From: Desulfobacteraceae bacterium Eth-SRB2
GTDB lineage: Bacteria > Desulfobacterota > Desulfobacteria > Desulfobacterales > UBA11574
Assembly: GCA_004193595.1 (NCBI GenBank)
Contig: RPGQ01000039.1
Span: forward strand, 1-40,446
DNA length: 40,446 nucleotides
Reading direction: 5' to 3'
Shown here: positions 8,533 to 17,919 of the stretch, piece after piece
How positions within the stretch are numbered: the first letter of the stretch is position 1
Layout: every line of letters begins with the position of its first letter
Notes under the pieces: generated by a model
Seen by the model: only the letters and a program-made list of their open reading frames with translations
Told to the model about the DNA's origin: nothing
Databases searched by the model: none
Position numbers and translations under genes: made by a program

Positions 8533-9723
8533 TTATGTGAACAGGGCAGCAATACTGTCCAGATACAGCATGCCCCCGGATGTCAGTGCGCACCGGTTTT
8601 GAGAAAGCTCTATTAGTCCTTTTGATTCAAGCACGGCGATGGTATCTTTGAACATTGTTTTAAAGGTTACGCCAAATTTTTTATCAAAAATATCAATTAG
8701 AATTCCTTTTGTCTGTCTCAGCCCCAAATAAATCGCCTCTATCATAAGCTGTTCCATACTGAGTCTTTCCTCTCCGGCAAGGGGAAGTTTATCAGCATCA
8801 AGATCCTGTATATATTTTTCCACATCCGCACAATTCCAGTATCGCCTGGGCTCCAGGAATGAATGGGCCGAAGGTCCGAGCCCGATGTACGGTGCGAATT
8901 TCCAATATTTCATATTGTGCCGAGACCGGTTACGCTCGGCACCTTTGAGGCCGGAGCTGCCAGTTCTTGCGCGTGCAAAATTTGATATCTCGTACTGAAC
9001 ATAGCCATGATGGCTTAAAAATTCCAGGGTGGTCTCAAATAGCTCACATACCTGAGGTTCTGCCAAAGGCTTCAGGCGACCTTCTTGACGGTCTCTGTAT
9101 AGAGGGGTGCCCGGTTCAAAGGAAAGTATATAGCAGGAAAGATGTTGGGGCTCAGACTCAACCGCAAGTTTCAAATCCATAAGCCACGATTTTTTTGTCT
9201 GGTTGGGGATACCGTAAATCAGATCCAGGCCCATGTTTTCAAACCCGGCCTTTTGCGCCCAGGTTACCGCAGCGTGAGCATCGCGGCCCGAATGGATACG
9301 CCCGAGAAACTGAAGATTCACGGGATCAAACGACTGAACCCCGATGTTTAAACGATTGACGCCTGAACATCGATACCCATCGAATTGTTTCAAACTAACG
9401 GTGCCGGGATTTACTTCCAGGGTAATTTCAGCATGGGAAAGAATTTCATAGGATTGACGGGCGGTCTCAATTATTTTTTCAATTGTTTTTGCATCCAGAA
9501 CCGATGGTGTGCCGCCGCCCATATATAGGGTGTCAAACGTTAAATTTGGGTCCCGGGTCATGCGCATTTCAGATATTAGGGCATTCATAAATGCAGGATG
9601 CAGGGACCCATCGGTTATGGAATAAAAATCACAATAGGGACACTTTTTAACGCAAAAAGGGATATGGATATATAACCCGGCAGGTTGCAAATTAGGAGTA
9701 AAACAGGATGAGTTTTGAAACAT
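8533..9723 (-). CDS. hemW: HemW-like radical SAM heme chaperone / coproporphyrinogen oxidase-like
   Basis: 396 aa. The N-terminus has GLYIHIPFCVKKCPYCDFYS with C24, C28 and C31 in the CxxxCxxC cluster motif and the Tyr-Cys-Asp-Phe typical of the HemN/HemW family. YMGGGTPSVL and the IGVQSF box follow; the C-terminal HemW/HemN domain is complete. The length matches HemW rather than the longer HemN. HemW inserts heme into respiratory proteins; true coproporphyrinogen dehydrogenase activity is less likely. The ATG lacks a clear RBS, so a slightly later start is possible. It is downstream of korC, separated by a hairpin. Confidence 0.88.
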   Translation of the reverse strand: MFQNSSCFTPNLQPAGLYIHIPFCVKKCPYCDFYSITDGSLHPAFMNALISEMRMTRDPNLTFDTLYMGGGTPSVLDAKTIEKIIETARQSYEILSHAEITLEVNPGTVSLKQFDGYRCSGVNRLNIGVQSFDPVNLQFLGRIHSGRDAHAAVTWAQKAGFENMGLDLIYGIPNQTKKSWLMDLKLAVESEPQHLSCYILSFEPGTPLYRDRQEGRLKPLAEPQVCELFETTLEFLSHHGYVQYEISNFARARTGSSGLKGAERNRSRHNMKYWKFAPYIGLGPSAHSFLEPRRYWNCADVEKYIQDLDADKLPLAGEERLSMEQLMIEAIYLGLRQTKGILIDIFDKKFGVTFKTMFKDTIAVLESKGLIELSQNRCALTSGGMLYLDSIAALFT

Positions 9724-9763
9724 GGATCTAAATTATTAAGCAGTTATTCAATTGACTATTGAA

Positions 9764-9815
9764 GATTGAAGATTGTTGTTGGTTTTCTGCAATTTTCAAT
9801 CGACAATCTTCAATC
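9764..9815. repeat. 13-bp perfect inverted repeat between korC and hemW
   Basis: GATTGAAGATTGT at 9764-9776 pairs perfectly with 9803-9815. There is no T-tract on either side, so it may be a weak terminator after korC or just a small repeat. Confidence 0.45.
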
Positions 9816-9862
9816 AAGTCATCCCTTATTCGGTATCGAGCATCTATAAATCAGTACCCATA

Positions 9863-10408
9863 TCAGCTTGTTACATCTTCTGCCAGCTTCATTCCCAGAT
9901 CCAGGGCCTTTCGATTCATCTCCAGAAAACTGGAAGGAATCCGGTCTTTCAAAACTTTCATGATGGATTCGGCTTTGATAAGATCTGTCATGCGGATTAC
10001 CACACCCAGCATGCAGATATTAAACACAATAGGGTTGCCGATTTCTTCCATCACTGTTCGATAAATGGGAAGCTCTTTCTGCTGTGCATCAACTTTCCTC
10101 TGAATCTTGACATAACGGGTATCGGTAATTAAAAGTCCGCCGGGACGTATGATGGGATAAAATTTACTATAGGCTTCCTGGGTGAGGCAGACCAGAACAT
10201 TGGGCTGGATCACCTTGGGATAATGGATTTCAGAATCGGAAATGATAACATCGGATCTTGTGGCCCCTCCCCGGGCTGCCGGCCCATAGACCTGCGACTG
10301 AACCGCAATCAGGTTTTCATAAAGCACGGCCGCCTCAGCCAGTATGATGGCAGCGGTAATAACCCCCTGCCCGCCTGAGCCTGAAAATACCAACCTGCAT
10401 TTTTCCAT
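9863..10408 (-). CDS. korC: 2-oxoglutarate:ferredoxin oxidoreductase, gamma subunit
   Basis: 181 aa from the ATG at 10408, chosen for GAGAGGGCATC immediately upstream; an ATG 30 bases earlier has no RBS. The N-terminal SGSGGQGVITAA loop and the QVYGPAARGG segment are characteristic of the gamma domain of 2-oxoacid:acceptor oxidoreductases. With KorA, KorB and KorD it interconverts 2-oxoglutarate and succinyl-CoA using ferredoxin, in the oxidative or reductive TCA cycle. It is the last gene of korDABC but is separated from korB by a 283-base gap holding a hairpin element. A branched-chain 2-oxoacid substrate cannot be excluded. Confidence 0.88.
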   Translation of the reverse strand: MEKCRLVFSGSGGQGVITAAIILAEAAVLYENLIAVQSQVYGPAARGGATRSDVIISDSEIHYPKVIQPNVLVCLTQEAYSKFYPIIRPGGLLITDTRYVKIQRKVDAQQKELPIYRTVMEEIGNPIVFNICMLGVVIRMTDLIKAESIMKVLKDRIPSSFLEMNRKALDLGMKLAEDVTS

Positions 10409-10527
10409 GATGCCCTCTCTTCTCCCATAAAAACCCAAAACCCGCGTCAGTTGTTATCGAAAATGGCTATTGCAAAATTTAGTTTCTTAATTGTAAATTT
10501 TGTGCTTTTTTGGCATTTTTTTCTTAT

Positions 10528-10597
10528 CGCCACCAAGGCACCAAGACACTAAGAAAGAATAACAAAATAAAATCCTTCGTGTCTTGGTGCCTTGGCG
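10528..10597. repeat. Long hairpin element inside the kor operon
   Basis: AAGGCACCAAGACAC in the left arm (10535-10549) pairs perfectly with 10579-10593, with extra GCC/GGC pairs outside. It lies between korB and korC. It resembles the 'cttggtgtcttggtg' palindromic repeats scattered in deltaproteobacterial genomes. In the transcript it would be a strong stem and could reduce korC expression or stabilise the upstream message. Confidence 0.6.
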
Positions 10598-10691
10598 GCA
10601 AATGTTTCTTGGTTCTCTCCGAGCCGTAGGCTTACGAGCCGGAGGCCGGTTTATCCGGGTTAGGTAAAACTTATTGAATCGGCAGAAACTA

Positions 10692-11498
10692 TTAAGAGCT
10701 TTCTTTCATGGCCCTTTCGATGATTTTGTCATACTCCTTACAGTATTCCGGCATCTCTTTTTCTACAAAAACACCCCGTTCAATAAGGTCGGGATTTTCC
10801 TTTTTGGCCGTGGATCCCACCGGTGTGGTATTATTTTTGTAATATTCCATCATATCAGCCGCAGTTCCTTTTCGGTTTTTTCTTCCAAAATAGGTGGGAC
10901 ACTGGGATAATACTTCCACCACTGAAAATCCCTCGTGCAAAATAGCCTGTTTTAATATCTTGGTCAGCTGCTGAACATGATAGGTGGTGCTTCGGGCCAC
11001 AAAAGAAGCGCCTGCGGCCGTTGCCAGCTCTACGGTATCAAAAGCGTTATCTATATTTGTATAGGGCGCCGTGGTGGCCAGGGTTCCATATCCCGACAAC
11101 GGAGAATACTGCCCGCCGGTCATGCCGTAGATGCGATTATTCATGACAATGGCGGTCATATCAATATTTCGCCGGGCCGAGTGGATAAAATGATTCCCGC
11201 CAATGGCCAGTGCATCCCCGTCTCCCATGGGAACGATAACGTTCAATTCAGGAAGACTCATTTTTACACCGGTGGCAAACGCCAGGGCACGGCCGTGAAG
11301 CGTATGGAGGGTGTGAAAATCAACATATCCAGAAATCCGGGAAGAGCATCCGATGCCTGAAACCACGACAATTTCATTTTTGCTCATTCCCAGTTTGTCT
11401 ATGGCTCTCAAAAGACTGTTCAGCACGATCCCGTGTCCGCACCCCGGGCACCAGATATGCGGAAAAAATCTTTCTCTGATATACCCCTTTATTGCCAT
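10692..11498 (-). CDS. korB: 2-oxoglutarate:ferredoxin oxidoreductase, beta subunit (TPP-binding)
   Basis: 268 aa. WCPGCGHG (C17, C20) opens the beta subunit. The TPP/Mg site is visible in MGDGDALAIGGNH and the downstream MNNRIYGMTGGQYSP. The RBS AAGGAG is ten bases before the ATG. It follows korA by three bases, so translation is probably coupled. This subunit decarboxylates the 2-oxoacid; electrons pass to an iron-sulfur cluster and ferredoxin. The ~270-aa size fits 2-oxoglutarate-type enzymes. Confidence 0.93.
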   Translation of the reverse strand: MAIKGYIRERFFPHIWCPGCGHGIVLNSLLRAIDKLGMSKNEIVVVSGIGCSSRISGYVDFHTLHTLHGRALAFATGVKMSLPELNVIVPMGDGDALAIGGNHFIHSARRNIDMTAIVMNNRIYGMTGGQYSPLSGYGTLATTAPYTNIDNAFDTVELATAAGASFVARSTTYHVQQLTKILKQAILHEGFSVVEVLSQCPTYFGRKNRKGTAADMMEYYKNNTTPVGSTAKKENPDLIERGVFVEKEMPEYCKEYDKIIERAMKESS

Positions 11499-11501
11499 GA
11501 A

Positions 11502-12653
11502 TCACACTCCTTTTCCCTGGATAACCCGCAGGATGTCCCTGATATCTTTAGGGGTTATGAAAACGCCGTCAATGCGGTTTGCTATAAACACCCTTTCGGG
11601 CCGTTCCACGGCCCGTTTCACTTCTCGTAGAATCTGGCCCATGTTCATCTCAACCACCACGATATGTTTTGCATTTATACATTTTTCATCAACAATATCA
11701 TGGGGAAACGGCCACAGGGTTTGAAGTTCCAGAAGACCGAGCTTTTCCCCCCTGGGTCTGAGGTATTCCACCACATGCCGGGCCGACCGCGCCGATGATC
11801 CGTAAGAAATCAGAATGCATTTGGCATCTTTTAGGTAATACTCTTTGAACCGGGCAATTCGATTCACGTTGTTCCGGATCTTATCCACCAAATGGCGAAT
11901 AAGATCATGGACCACCTCGGGATTATCCGACGGGAATCCCCACATATCATGAAACAAACCGGTCACATTGTATCGGTGAACACCGCCGAAATCAGACATG
12001 GGAAGACGGCCGTCCTCCCTAGGCAGATAAGGGTGATAGTTCACTCCTTCTCTTACGGATGTCCTGAGTCTTTCCACTAACGGCAGTTCTCCTTGTTCGG
12101 GCAGCACCAACCGTTCCCGTGTGTGTCCCACGACTTCATCATACAGCAGGATAACGGGGGTTCTGTAAGTTTCCGAAATATTGAAGGCATCCACGGTGGT
12201 CTGAAACACATCCTGGTGGTTGGATGCGGTAATCGTGACAATGGCATGGTCTCCGTGAGTTCCCCAGCGGGCCTGGTACACATCCCCCTGGCTCACGTGG
12301 GTGGGGATGCCTGTTGAAGGTCCGCCCCGCTGTATATTAACAATAACACAAGGGATTTCCGCCATAATTGCATATCCCAGGGCCTCCTGCATAAGGGAAA
12401 AACCGGGGCCGCTGGTGGCGGTCATAACCTTGCTTCCGGTAAGGGATGCCCCGATAATAGCACCCATGGAAGCAATCTCGTCTTCCATCTGAATAAACTT
12501 GCCCCCTTTTTGGGGCAAACGGTAGGACAAAAGTTCGGCAATTTCGGTGGAAGGGGTTATGGGATACCCTGCAAAAAAATCCAGGCCTGCATACAGGGCC
12601 CCTTCAACACATGCTTCATTACCTTGAACAAATTTTATGTTCTTGTTTTTCAT
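11502..12653 (-). CDS. korA: 2-oxoglutarate:ferredoxin oxidoreductase, alpha subunit
   Basis: 383 aa. Family signatures are FFAGYPITPSTEIAE near the N-terminus, the GASLTGSKVMTATSGPG loop, and NIQRGGPSTGIPT, which helps form the TPP/CoA-facing active site. A transketolase C-terminal-like domain follows. It lies between korD (eight bases upstream) and korB. The YPITPS...GGPSTG pattern fits the Kor group better than pyruvate:ferredoxin oxidoreductases. Confidence 0.93.
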   Translation of the reverse strand: MKNKNIKFVQGNEACVEGALYAGLDFFAGYPITPSTEIAELLSYRLPQKGGKFIQMEDEIASMGAIIGASLTGSKVMTATSGPGFSLMQEALGYAIMAEIPCVIVNIQRGGPSTGIPTHVSQGDVYQARWGTHGDHAIVTITASNHQDVFQTTVDAFNISETYRTPVILLYDEVVGHTRERLVLPEQGELPLVERLRTSVREGVNYHPYLPREDGRLPMSDFGGVHRYNVTGLFHDMWGFPSDNPEVVHDLIRHLVDKIRNNVNRIARFKEYYLKDAKCILISYGSSARSARHVVEYLRPRGEKLGLLELQTLWPFPHDIVDEKCINAKHIVVVEMNMGQILREVKRAVERPERVFIANRIDGVFITPKDIRDILRVIQGKGV

Positions 12654-12661
12654 AATAAACC

Positions 12662-12865
12662 CTATTCCGTTTCTATTTCGATGGCAAGATCAGGACAACG
12701 AAGTTCGCACATTTTGCAGCAAATACAATCCTCACGACGCGCGGCAACCACCTTGTCCTCTTCATCAAGTTCCAGTACATTTTTCGGGCAAAAATGGACA
12801 CATATTCCGCACCCCTTGCACCATTCCCGGTTTATTACATGCGCTTTTAACTTAGGTTTTGCCAT
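12662..12865 (-). CDS. korD: 2-oxoglutarate:ferredoxin oxidoreductase, ferredoxin-like delta subunit
   Basis: 67 aa with two complete 4Fe-4S motifs: C16, C19, C22, C26 and C47, C50, C53, C57, each CxxCxxCxxxCP. It is the usual electron-transferring subunit and the first gene of korDABC. GAGAGGG precedes the ATG by eight bases. The upstream 580-base gap contains two repeat elements and presumably the operon promoter, which I could not pinpoint. Confidence 0.93.
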   Translation of the reverse strand: MAKPKLKAHVINREWCKGCGICVHFCPKNVLELDEEDKVVAARREDCICCKMCELRCPDLAIEIETE

Positions 12866-12908
12866 GCAGATTCCCTCTCAATTTTTTTCCAACGCTTTAT
12901 ATTATAGT

Positions 12909-13130
12909 AACCGTTCACAGGTTCAGGGTTCAACGTTCAGGGTTAAGGACAAAGAAGGCATTGAAGATCCGAAGTCCTCGTTACAAATGTTCATTTTCCC
13001 AAGTAATTGCCAATTTGGCTCCAAATTTTGGATTAGGCCTGACGAAACTGACCCTTTTCTCGTAAATACGCATTCTAAATGGAATCCGGGGACGAGAATG
13101 GAACCTTGAACCTTTGAACCCGTGAACGCC
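12909..13130. repeat. GTTCAAAGGTTC-family element, second full-length copy
   Basis: The left arm begins at about 12911 (CCGTTCACAGGTTCAGGGTT) and the right arm ends GAACCTTTGAACCCGTGAACG at about 13129. Its terminal structure matches 8277-8521. It sits directly upstream of korD. Nothing coding was seen inside. Confidence 0.6.
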
Positions 13131-13246
13131 TACGTATTATACATTCTTTAATTGGTTAGTTGCTACACTTCTAAATGTCAAGCAAATATAGGAATCTATC
13201 TCTCACTCATACTTAAGCCGGACGTGAACTTAGGGCTTTGCCCCAA

Positions 13247-13407
13247 TTGGAATAATGGAATGATGGAGTAATGGAATGATGGGTTTGAAGGAGTTTTTTA
13301 CAATTAAACTGGTTTATTTCCGCCGTTATCCCCAATATTTTTACCCAGTGAAACTTTTTTCTATTTCACCGGGGCCAGTATTCCAGCATTCCATTCTTCC
13401 ATTCTGA
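13247..13407. repeat. GGAATACTGGAATG-type inverted repeat element
   Basis: The left arm (13247-13282) repeats GGAATAATGGAATGATGG. The right arm (about 13376-13406) has the inverted CCAGTATTCCAGCATTCC. It lies downstream of the larA homologue. Related pairs are at 17729-17761 and 18940-19109. Confidence 0.55.
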
Positions 13408-13443
13408 GGTCATAAACAGGTTGCCATTAATAAACCTGTAATT

Positions 13444-14727
13444 TCAGAAAGTTGTAGAATTTCCAAGGCGTTTAATTAACACTCCGGCATTTGGTATTGC
13501 TGCCATGGATCCGCTGGACTGTTTCACATGCATTTTTGCCCGGTCCATGGAAATTTTCTCAACACCCATGGTTTCACAGACAGAATCACTCAATTTTGTT
13601 ACCAGAAAAATTTTGATTCGCTGTAATTTTGACATCATGGAAAGTGCGGTGCCGCCGTTTCCTTCATAATTTTCCGACAGCTTATGGAACGCCCTCCCCC
13701 AATCGCCCATGTCAAACCAGGGCAAAAAAGTTTTTGACCCCACGCCGTCACAACATTCTGCCAGAACAATCAACCTGCCGCCGTCACGTACAAATTTGGC
13801 GGCATTGTCTATGGTCTTATGGCTTTGAATAAAGTTGATATCCTTTGGATATCCGCCGCAGGATGCGATGACCAGATCATATTCCCGGGCACCAACCATC
13901 TCACAATTTTTTCCATGCCGGGCACAGGCCCTCCGAAAATGATCGGTTCCAACGCCCGGCAATAAATCGCAAACATTCCCCATACTATCAAGAATTCCAT
14001 GAATGGCCAAATCGGCAGGAAGAAATGTTTCATATTCCGCTAAATCCTCTGCCAGGGGATTTTTGTCCAATACTCCGGATTGACACAAAGGAGAAAGCAT
14101 ATGACGTTCTTGATCCAAAAACAGCCCGTGGTTTTGATAAATGGCTTCTCTCTGACCCAACCCCGGGAAAATCAACTTTCGCCCGCCGCCGTATCCCGCA
14201 AAATAATGGTGTGAAATGGCGCCGAAAGTAATAAGAAAATCGGCTTCAAGAATGTCGCGCCGAATAAGCACCGGGGTGGCGCGGGAGGTCTTTCCCAAAT
14301 TTACAAAACAATTATTATCCAGACAATCGTGATGGATAAACCGAAGTTTCTTATAGGAATCGCCGTAGGCTGCGAAACACTCTTTTTCTGTCTGGCGACG
14401 GTGAGTGCCGTAGGCGATAAACACGGTAATGCCATCCCATAATGCCCCGAAGTCTTTCAGCGTATCGAGAAGCACCGGCAAGAATTTAGGATACCCGCAC
14501 AACCGGGTTTTATCCGAAAGTACCACGGCAACCGTTGTAAAATCCGGATCCAACCGTTCCAGCGCACCGTGAATCCTCGAAGCGAATTCAGATGCGGTTA
14601 TTCTTGTTTCCGGCTCATTGACCCACAAAATTTCCGCCTGATCCGGAAGGGCAAAGGGAATTTTTTCGGTACCGTATTTAAAGATTACGGATAATTTCCT
14701 CTGCGAATTCCGAGCATTTGACTTCAA
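13444..14727 (-). CDS. larA: LarA-family nickel-dependent racemase homologue
   Basis: 427 aa from a TTG at 14727, selected because GGAGGG lies five bases upstream; an ATG at 14757 is the alternative. Residues matching the Lactobacillus LarA site appear at near-identical positions: R75 (DKTR), H109 (YGTHRRQTE), H173/H174 and K184 ([15 protein letters not shown]), and K304 (DINFIQSHK). K184 is the lysine that tethers the nickel-pincer nucleotide in LarA. Family members racemise or epimerise 2-hydroxy acids such as lactate or malate. The start overlaps the end of icd by 50 bases, so translational coupling is likely. No larB, larC or larE is in the window. The substrate is unknown. Confidence 0.82.
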   Translation of the reverse strand: MKSNARNSQRKLSVIFKYGTEKIPFALPDQAEILWVNEPETRITASEFASRIHGALERLDPDFTTVAVVLSDKTRLCGYPKFLPVLLDTLKDFGALWDGITVFIAYGTHRRQTEKECFAAYGDSYKKLRFIHHDCLDNNCFVNLGKTSRATPVLIRRDILEADFLITFGAISHHYFAGYGGGRKLIFPGLGQREAIYQNHGLFLDQERHMLSPLCQSGVLDKNPLAEDLAEYETFLPADLAIHGILDSMGNVCDLLPGVGTDHFRRACARHGKNCEMVGAREYDLVIASCGGYPKDINFIQSHKTIDNAAKFVRDGGRLIVLAECCDGVGSKTFLPWFDMGDWGRAFHKLSENYEGNGGTALSMMSKLQRIKIFLVTKLSDSVCETMGVEKISMDRAKMHVKQSSGSMAAIPNAGVLIKRLGNSTTF

Positions 14728-15901
14728 CTGCACCCTCCATCTGCCGCGCCAGATCATAAGTGACCCGCTTTTGTTCCACGATTTTTACCAATCCTTCTCT
14801 TACCCGGTCTGCAGCCTCTTTCCAGTCAAGATAGTCGAGCATCATGGCCCCGGAAAGGATCAAAGATCCGGGATTCACTTTATCCTGTCCCGCATATTTC
14901 GGAGCCGTACCATGGGTGGCTTCAAAAAGAGCATACCCGTCACCGATATTTGCTCCCGGCGCCAAACCCAGTCCTCCCACCATGGCAGACAGGGCATCGG
15001 ACATATAGTCGCCGTTGAGATTGGGCATGGCCAGCACATCATACTCTGCGGGACGCAAAAGTATCTGCTGGAACATGGCATCTGCGATCCGATCCTTGAT
15101 CACGATCTTGTCTCCAGGGATTTCTCCGTTATGTTTTTCCCACAGATCTTCTTCGGTAATGACCCGTTCACCGAATTCTTCCCGCGCAACTTGGTATCCC
15201 CAGGTTCGAAAAGCGCCTTCGGTAAACTTCATGATATTTCCTTTATGAACAATGGTGACGCTTTCCTTTTTATGCTCAAGGGCATACTCGATGGCCATTC
15301 GAACCAGACGTCGGGTTCCGAAACGGCTCATGGGTTTCAACCCGATACCGGATCCGGCCCGAATTTCCCTTCCATCCTCGATTTTTACCAGATCGATGAT
15401 TTTTTTCGCCATTACAGAATCCGCTTTCCATTCAAGGCCCATGTAAACATCTTCGGTATTTTCTCTGAAAATGACCATGTCAACATCCTCAGGTTTGAGC
15501 ACGGGGCTTGGAATCCCTGTAATATATTTTGTCGGCCGAACACATGCATAAAGGTCCAGCTCCTGTCGCAAGCTCACGTTGATACTCCGGATTCCTTCCC
15601 CCACCGGAGTGGTCAAAGGCCCTTTTATGGCAACGCGATGAATCCGGATCTTTTCCAGGGTTTCTTCCGGAAGCCAGGTTTTTGTCTGGTTAAAGGCTTT
15701 TTCACCGGCCAGAACTTCCTGCCACTGAATCTTTCGGTCACTGCCGTAAGAACTCGACACCGCCGCATCCAGTACCCGCCGGGCAGCCCGCCAGATGTCC
15801 GGCCCGATGCCGTCACCTTCGATAAAGGGAATCACCGGAGAATCAGGGACATTGAGTTTTCCATCATCCGAATACGTAATTATTCCATTATCCTCTGTCA
15901 T
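14678..15901 (-). CDS. icd: Isocitrate dehydrogenase (NADP+)
   Basis: 407 aa. Substrate residues are visible in [17 protein letters not shown], with S106, N108 and R112. NADP specificity is indicated by HGTAPKYAG (the Lys-Tyr pair) and the C-terminal VTYDLAR, matching the E. coli Lys344/Tyr345/Tyr391/Arg395 set. It oxidatively decarboxylates isocitrate to 2-oxoglutarate, the substrate of the neighbouring Kor enzyme. It overlaps larA and is the first gene of this minus-strand pair. A GTTC-family repeat lies directly upstream. Confidence 0.95.
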   Translation of the reverse strand: MTEDNGIITYSDDGKLNVPDSPVIPFIEGDGIGPDIWRAARRVLDAAVSSSYGSDRKIQWQEVLAGEKAFNQTKTWLPEETLEKIRIHRVAIKGPLTTPVGEGIRSINVSLRQELDLYACVRPTKYITGIPSPVLKPEDVDMVIFRENTEDVYMGLEWKADSVMAKKIIDLVKIEDGREIRAGSGIGLKPMSRFGTRRLVRMAIEYALEHKKESVTIVHKGNIMKFTEGAFRTWGYQVAREEFGERVITEEDLWEKHNGEIPGDKIVIKDRIADAMFQQILLRPAEYDVLAMPNLNGDYMSDALSAMVGGLGLAPGANIGDGYALFEATHGTAPKYAGQDKVNPGSLILSGAMMLDYLDWKEAADRVREGLVKIVEQKRVTYDLARQMEGAVEVKCSEFAEEIIRNL

Positions 15902-15930
15902 ATATACTCCTTTTCTTTAAAAAAACATAA

Positions 15931-16018
15931 ACGTTCAAGGTTCAGGGTTCAGAGGTTCAGAGGTTCAGAAATTGTCGGTTCAACGCCATTAACCCTGAAC
16001 CTTTGAACCTTTGAACGG
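15931..16018. repeat. GTTCAAAGGTTC-family element, short form, at the outer edge of the inverted duplication
   Basis: An 88-base version with left arm ACGTTCAAGGTTCAGGGTTC and right arm ending CCTTTGAACCTTTGAACG. It separates icd from the radical SAM gene. The left arm of the large inverted duplication ends within it, and its degraded counterpart is at about 29640-29705. Confidence 0.6.
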
Positions 16019-16030
16019 ATACAAAAAAAC

Positions 16031-17140
16031 CTATATAAACCTTTTCATCAATTCATCAATAACTTCATCTACATTTTCCGCAGTAATGCCAAATTGCCGG
16101 CAGGCCTTTTCCGCCTTTCTCAGCCGGTGGGGACTGTCCATATCGCTGATGCGTGAAAAAAATCCAAGCCTTCTTCCCACCTGATACACACATTGGCGTT
16201 CGGGCTCCATTGCCAGAAAAGTGCGAATGATTTCAAGCATGCTCTCTTTATCCCGGGGCAGCGTGCCTTCCACGGTTTCAAAAAGGTTCAGGATGTGATC
16301 ACTTTTTACAACGCTGGTAATACCGTTCAGTGCTTCAATTAAAAGCAAAATCTCTTGGGCCATCATCAGATCGGTGCATTTTTCAAAACGACCGGCCTCC
16401 CAGTCATGGAAAAGCTCAACAGTGTTGGGAATGGCCAGGGTTCGAAGCCTTATGAAATCAGGATTGATACGGTTTAAGGCATCGGCGGTTTCAAGTGCAT
16501 GGATCTTTGAATACTCTCTTCCCCCCAGTCCCGGCATTATATATTCGGAAAGTTCCATTCCGGCCTTTTTTACCTTGAGACCCGCCTTAACATGGGTTGC
16601 TTTGGTCACCCCTTTTTTAGCCATTTTGAGGACCGTGTCCGAACCGGATTCAAGGCCGATATGAATTCTGTTTAAACCCGCATCCTTTATTTTTTCGAGA
16701 TCACTATCCTTGATCCGGGCAATGGTATGGGACCGTGCATAGGATGTTATCCGCTCAACCCGGGGAAAGCGGTTTTTAAGATGTATCAGAATCTCTATAA
16801 AATCGTGCGGCTTTATAATCAGACTGTTTGCATCCTGGATAAAAATCGAATTCATTCCGCCGGCAAACCAGTTCAAGGCGGCGTTGAAGGCCATAGGGTC
16901 CGTTTGTTCATAGTTTCCGGCGGCTTCACGCATCTCGGCTCGTCGAATCCGGCCGTATGAGTCGGACATATCCCGTATCATTTGAATAGATGTGTGAATG
17001 GCATCAATATCCTTTTTAACATGATCAACCGAACGAATGGAAAACCGTGATCCTTTATAAACGGGACAAAACGTACAGCGGTTCCATGGACAGTTGCGAG
17101 TGACACGGATCAGCAGGCTGTTAGCCTCACTGGGCGGCAA
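16031..17140 (-). CDS. Radical SAM protein, probable frameshift near the N-terminus
   Basis: 369 aa readable from a TTG at 17140. The cluster motif is NCPWNRCTFCPVYKG (C-x4-C-x2-C), followed by IHIGLESGSDTVLKMAKKGV, a radical SAM segment. The N-terminus looks wrong: the conserved PPSEANSLL begins at the first codon with no RBS. An ATG at 17174 reads MKHTVDLNRAYI in another frame, exactly up to the PPSEA motif. Restoring two bases near 17138 would join them as ...YIRPPSEA. The degraded copy at 28528 retains CGG (Arg) there. So either a real frameshift or a base-calling deletion is present. Substrate unknown. No other gene shares its operon. Confidence 0.75.
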   Translation of the reverse strand: MPPSEANSLLIRVTRNCPWNRCTFCPVYKGSRFSIRSVDHVKKDIDAIHTSIQMIRDMSDSYGRIRRAEMREAAGNYEQTDPMAFNAALNWFAGGMNSIFIQDANSLIIKPHDFIEILIHLKNRFPRVERITSYARSHTIARIKDSDLEKIKDAGLNRIHIGLESGSDTVLKMAKKGVTKATHVKAGLKVKKAGMELSEYIMPGLGGREYSKIHALETADALNRINPDFIRLRTLAIPNTVELFHDWEAGRFEKCTDLMMAQEILLLIEALNGITSVVKSDHILNLFETVEGTLPRDKESMLEIIRTFLAMEPERQCVYQVGRRLGFFSRISDMDSPHRLRKAEKACRQFGITAENVDEVIDELMKRFI

Positions 17141-17221
17141 TATAGGCCCTGTTCAAATCCACAGTATGTTTCATCTGTTTTGCGATTCCGGCTCATATTT
17201 TTCATTCCATCCGACGGTGGT

Positions 17222-17374
17222 CTCGTAAAGAAGTCCAACTTCTGCGTTGTGCTGCATTTCGCAATCATTCAACGTACGAAATTACGCCTCATGATTACAA
17301 AATTTGCGACGCCTTTTTATCCCGCCTATGTTTGGCGGGGAGTTTACGAAAACGTCTAAATCGGACTTTACGAG
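17222..17374. repeat. CTCGTAAAG-ended palindromic element
   Basis: It begins CTCGTAAAGAAGTCC and ends with the inverted CGGACTTTACGAG. The interior holds a small CCCGCC...GGCGGG hairpin. It shares its ends with 4191-4346. It belongs to the roughly 780-base gene-free interval between the radical SAM gene and mltG. A degraded copy is at about 28265-28450. Confidence 0.6.
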
Positions 17375-17499
17375 TTCATCATCCTTAGCATTTACGAGTT
17401 GCTATCAATCATTTTAGTTTTACCATTCAATCATTTAATGATATACATAAAAACCAGGAAATCAAGACATATACTGGATACTTGATGCAGAATTTACCT

Positions 17500-17662
17500 G
17501 TGTCCATCCATAAATGGTCTTTTTGCCCAAGCCCGCCAAAGGCGAATAAGAATCTCTGCGTTATGCTCAAAAATAATCCTCGGAATATCAACTATATATG
17601 CCTGCGGTTATTTTTCGCATGCCACCGATCTTGAACAAAAATCCTCATTTATGGATGGACAC
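17500..17662. mobile_element. MITE-like element with 17-bp perfect terminal inverted repeats (GTGTCC)
   Basis: The ends are GTGTCCATCCATAAATG and its exact inverse, 163 bases apart. The interior is non-coding and has no transposase. The element at 20340-20480 shares the GTGTCC end and overall form. Both are probably non-autonomous miniature transposons. A degraded copy is at about 28006-28164. Confidence 0.7.
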
Positions 17663-17728
17663 TACTAATATTAGGATTGAAAATTGGCCCCAAAACTGAT
17701 CGAACACTGAAGTTATGCGACAGCACAT

Positions 17729-17761
17729 TATTCCGGTATTCCAGCATTCCATCATTCCATG
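17729..17761. repeat. Half of a GGAATACTGG-type repeat
   Basis: A TTCCGGTATTCCAGCATTCC run like the right arm of 13247-13407, without an obvious partner before mltG. Confidence 0.45.
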
Positions 17762-17919
17762 GAAGTGGCATAAACCGGGCGCTATTAAAAAATCTTTAAT
17801 TTCATCCAATTGTTGAATTCCGAGACGTTAATTAACATTACTCCTTTGACAAAGAGGCGCCTGGTAGGAGTAAAATTGATTAATTATCTTAAACGGAGCG
17901 TTTAAACCTTGAAGAAATT

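Noticed and set aside
14771..16006. 411-codon plus-strand frame opposite icd
   Set aside because: It is the complement of the well-supported icd gene; its composition and lack of motifs mark it as a shadow.
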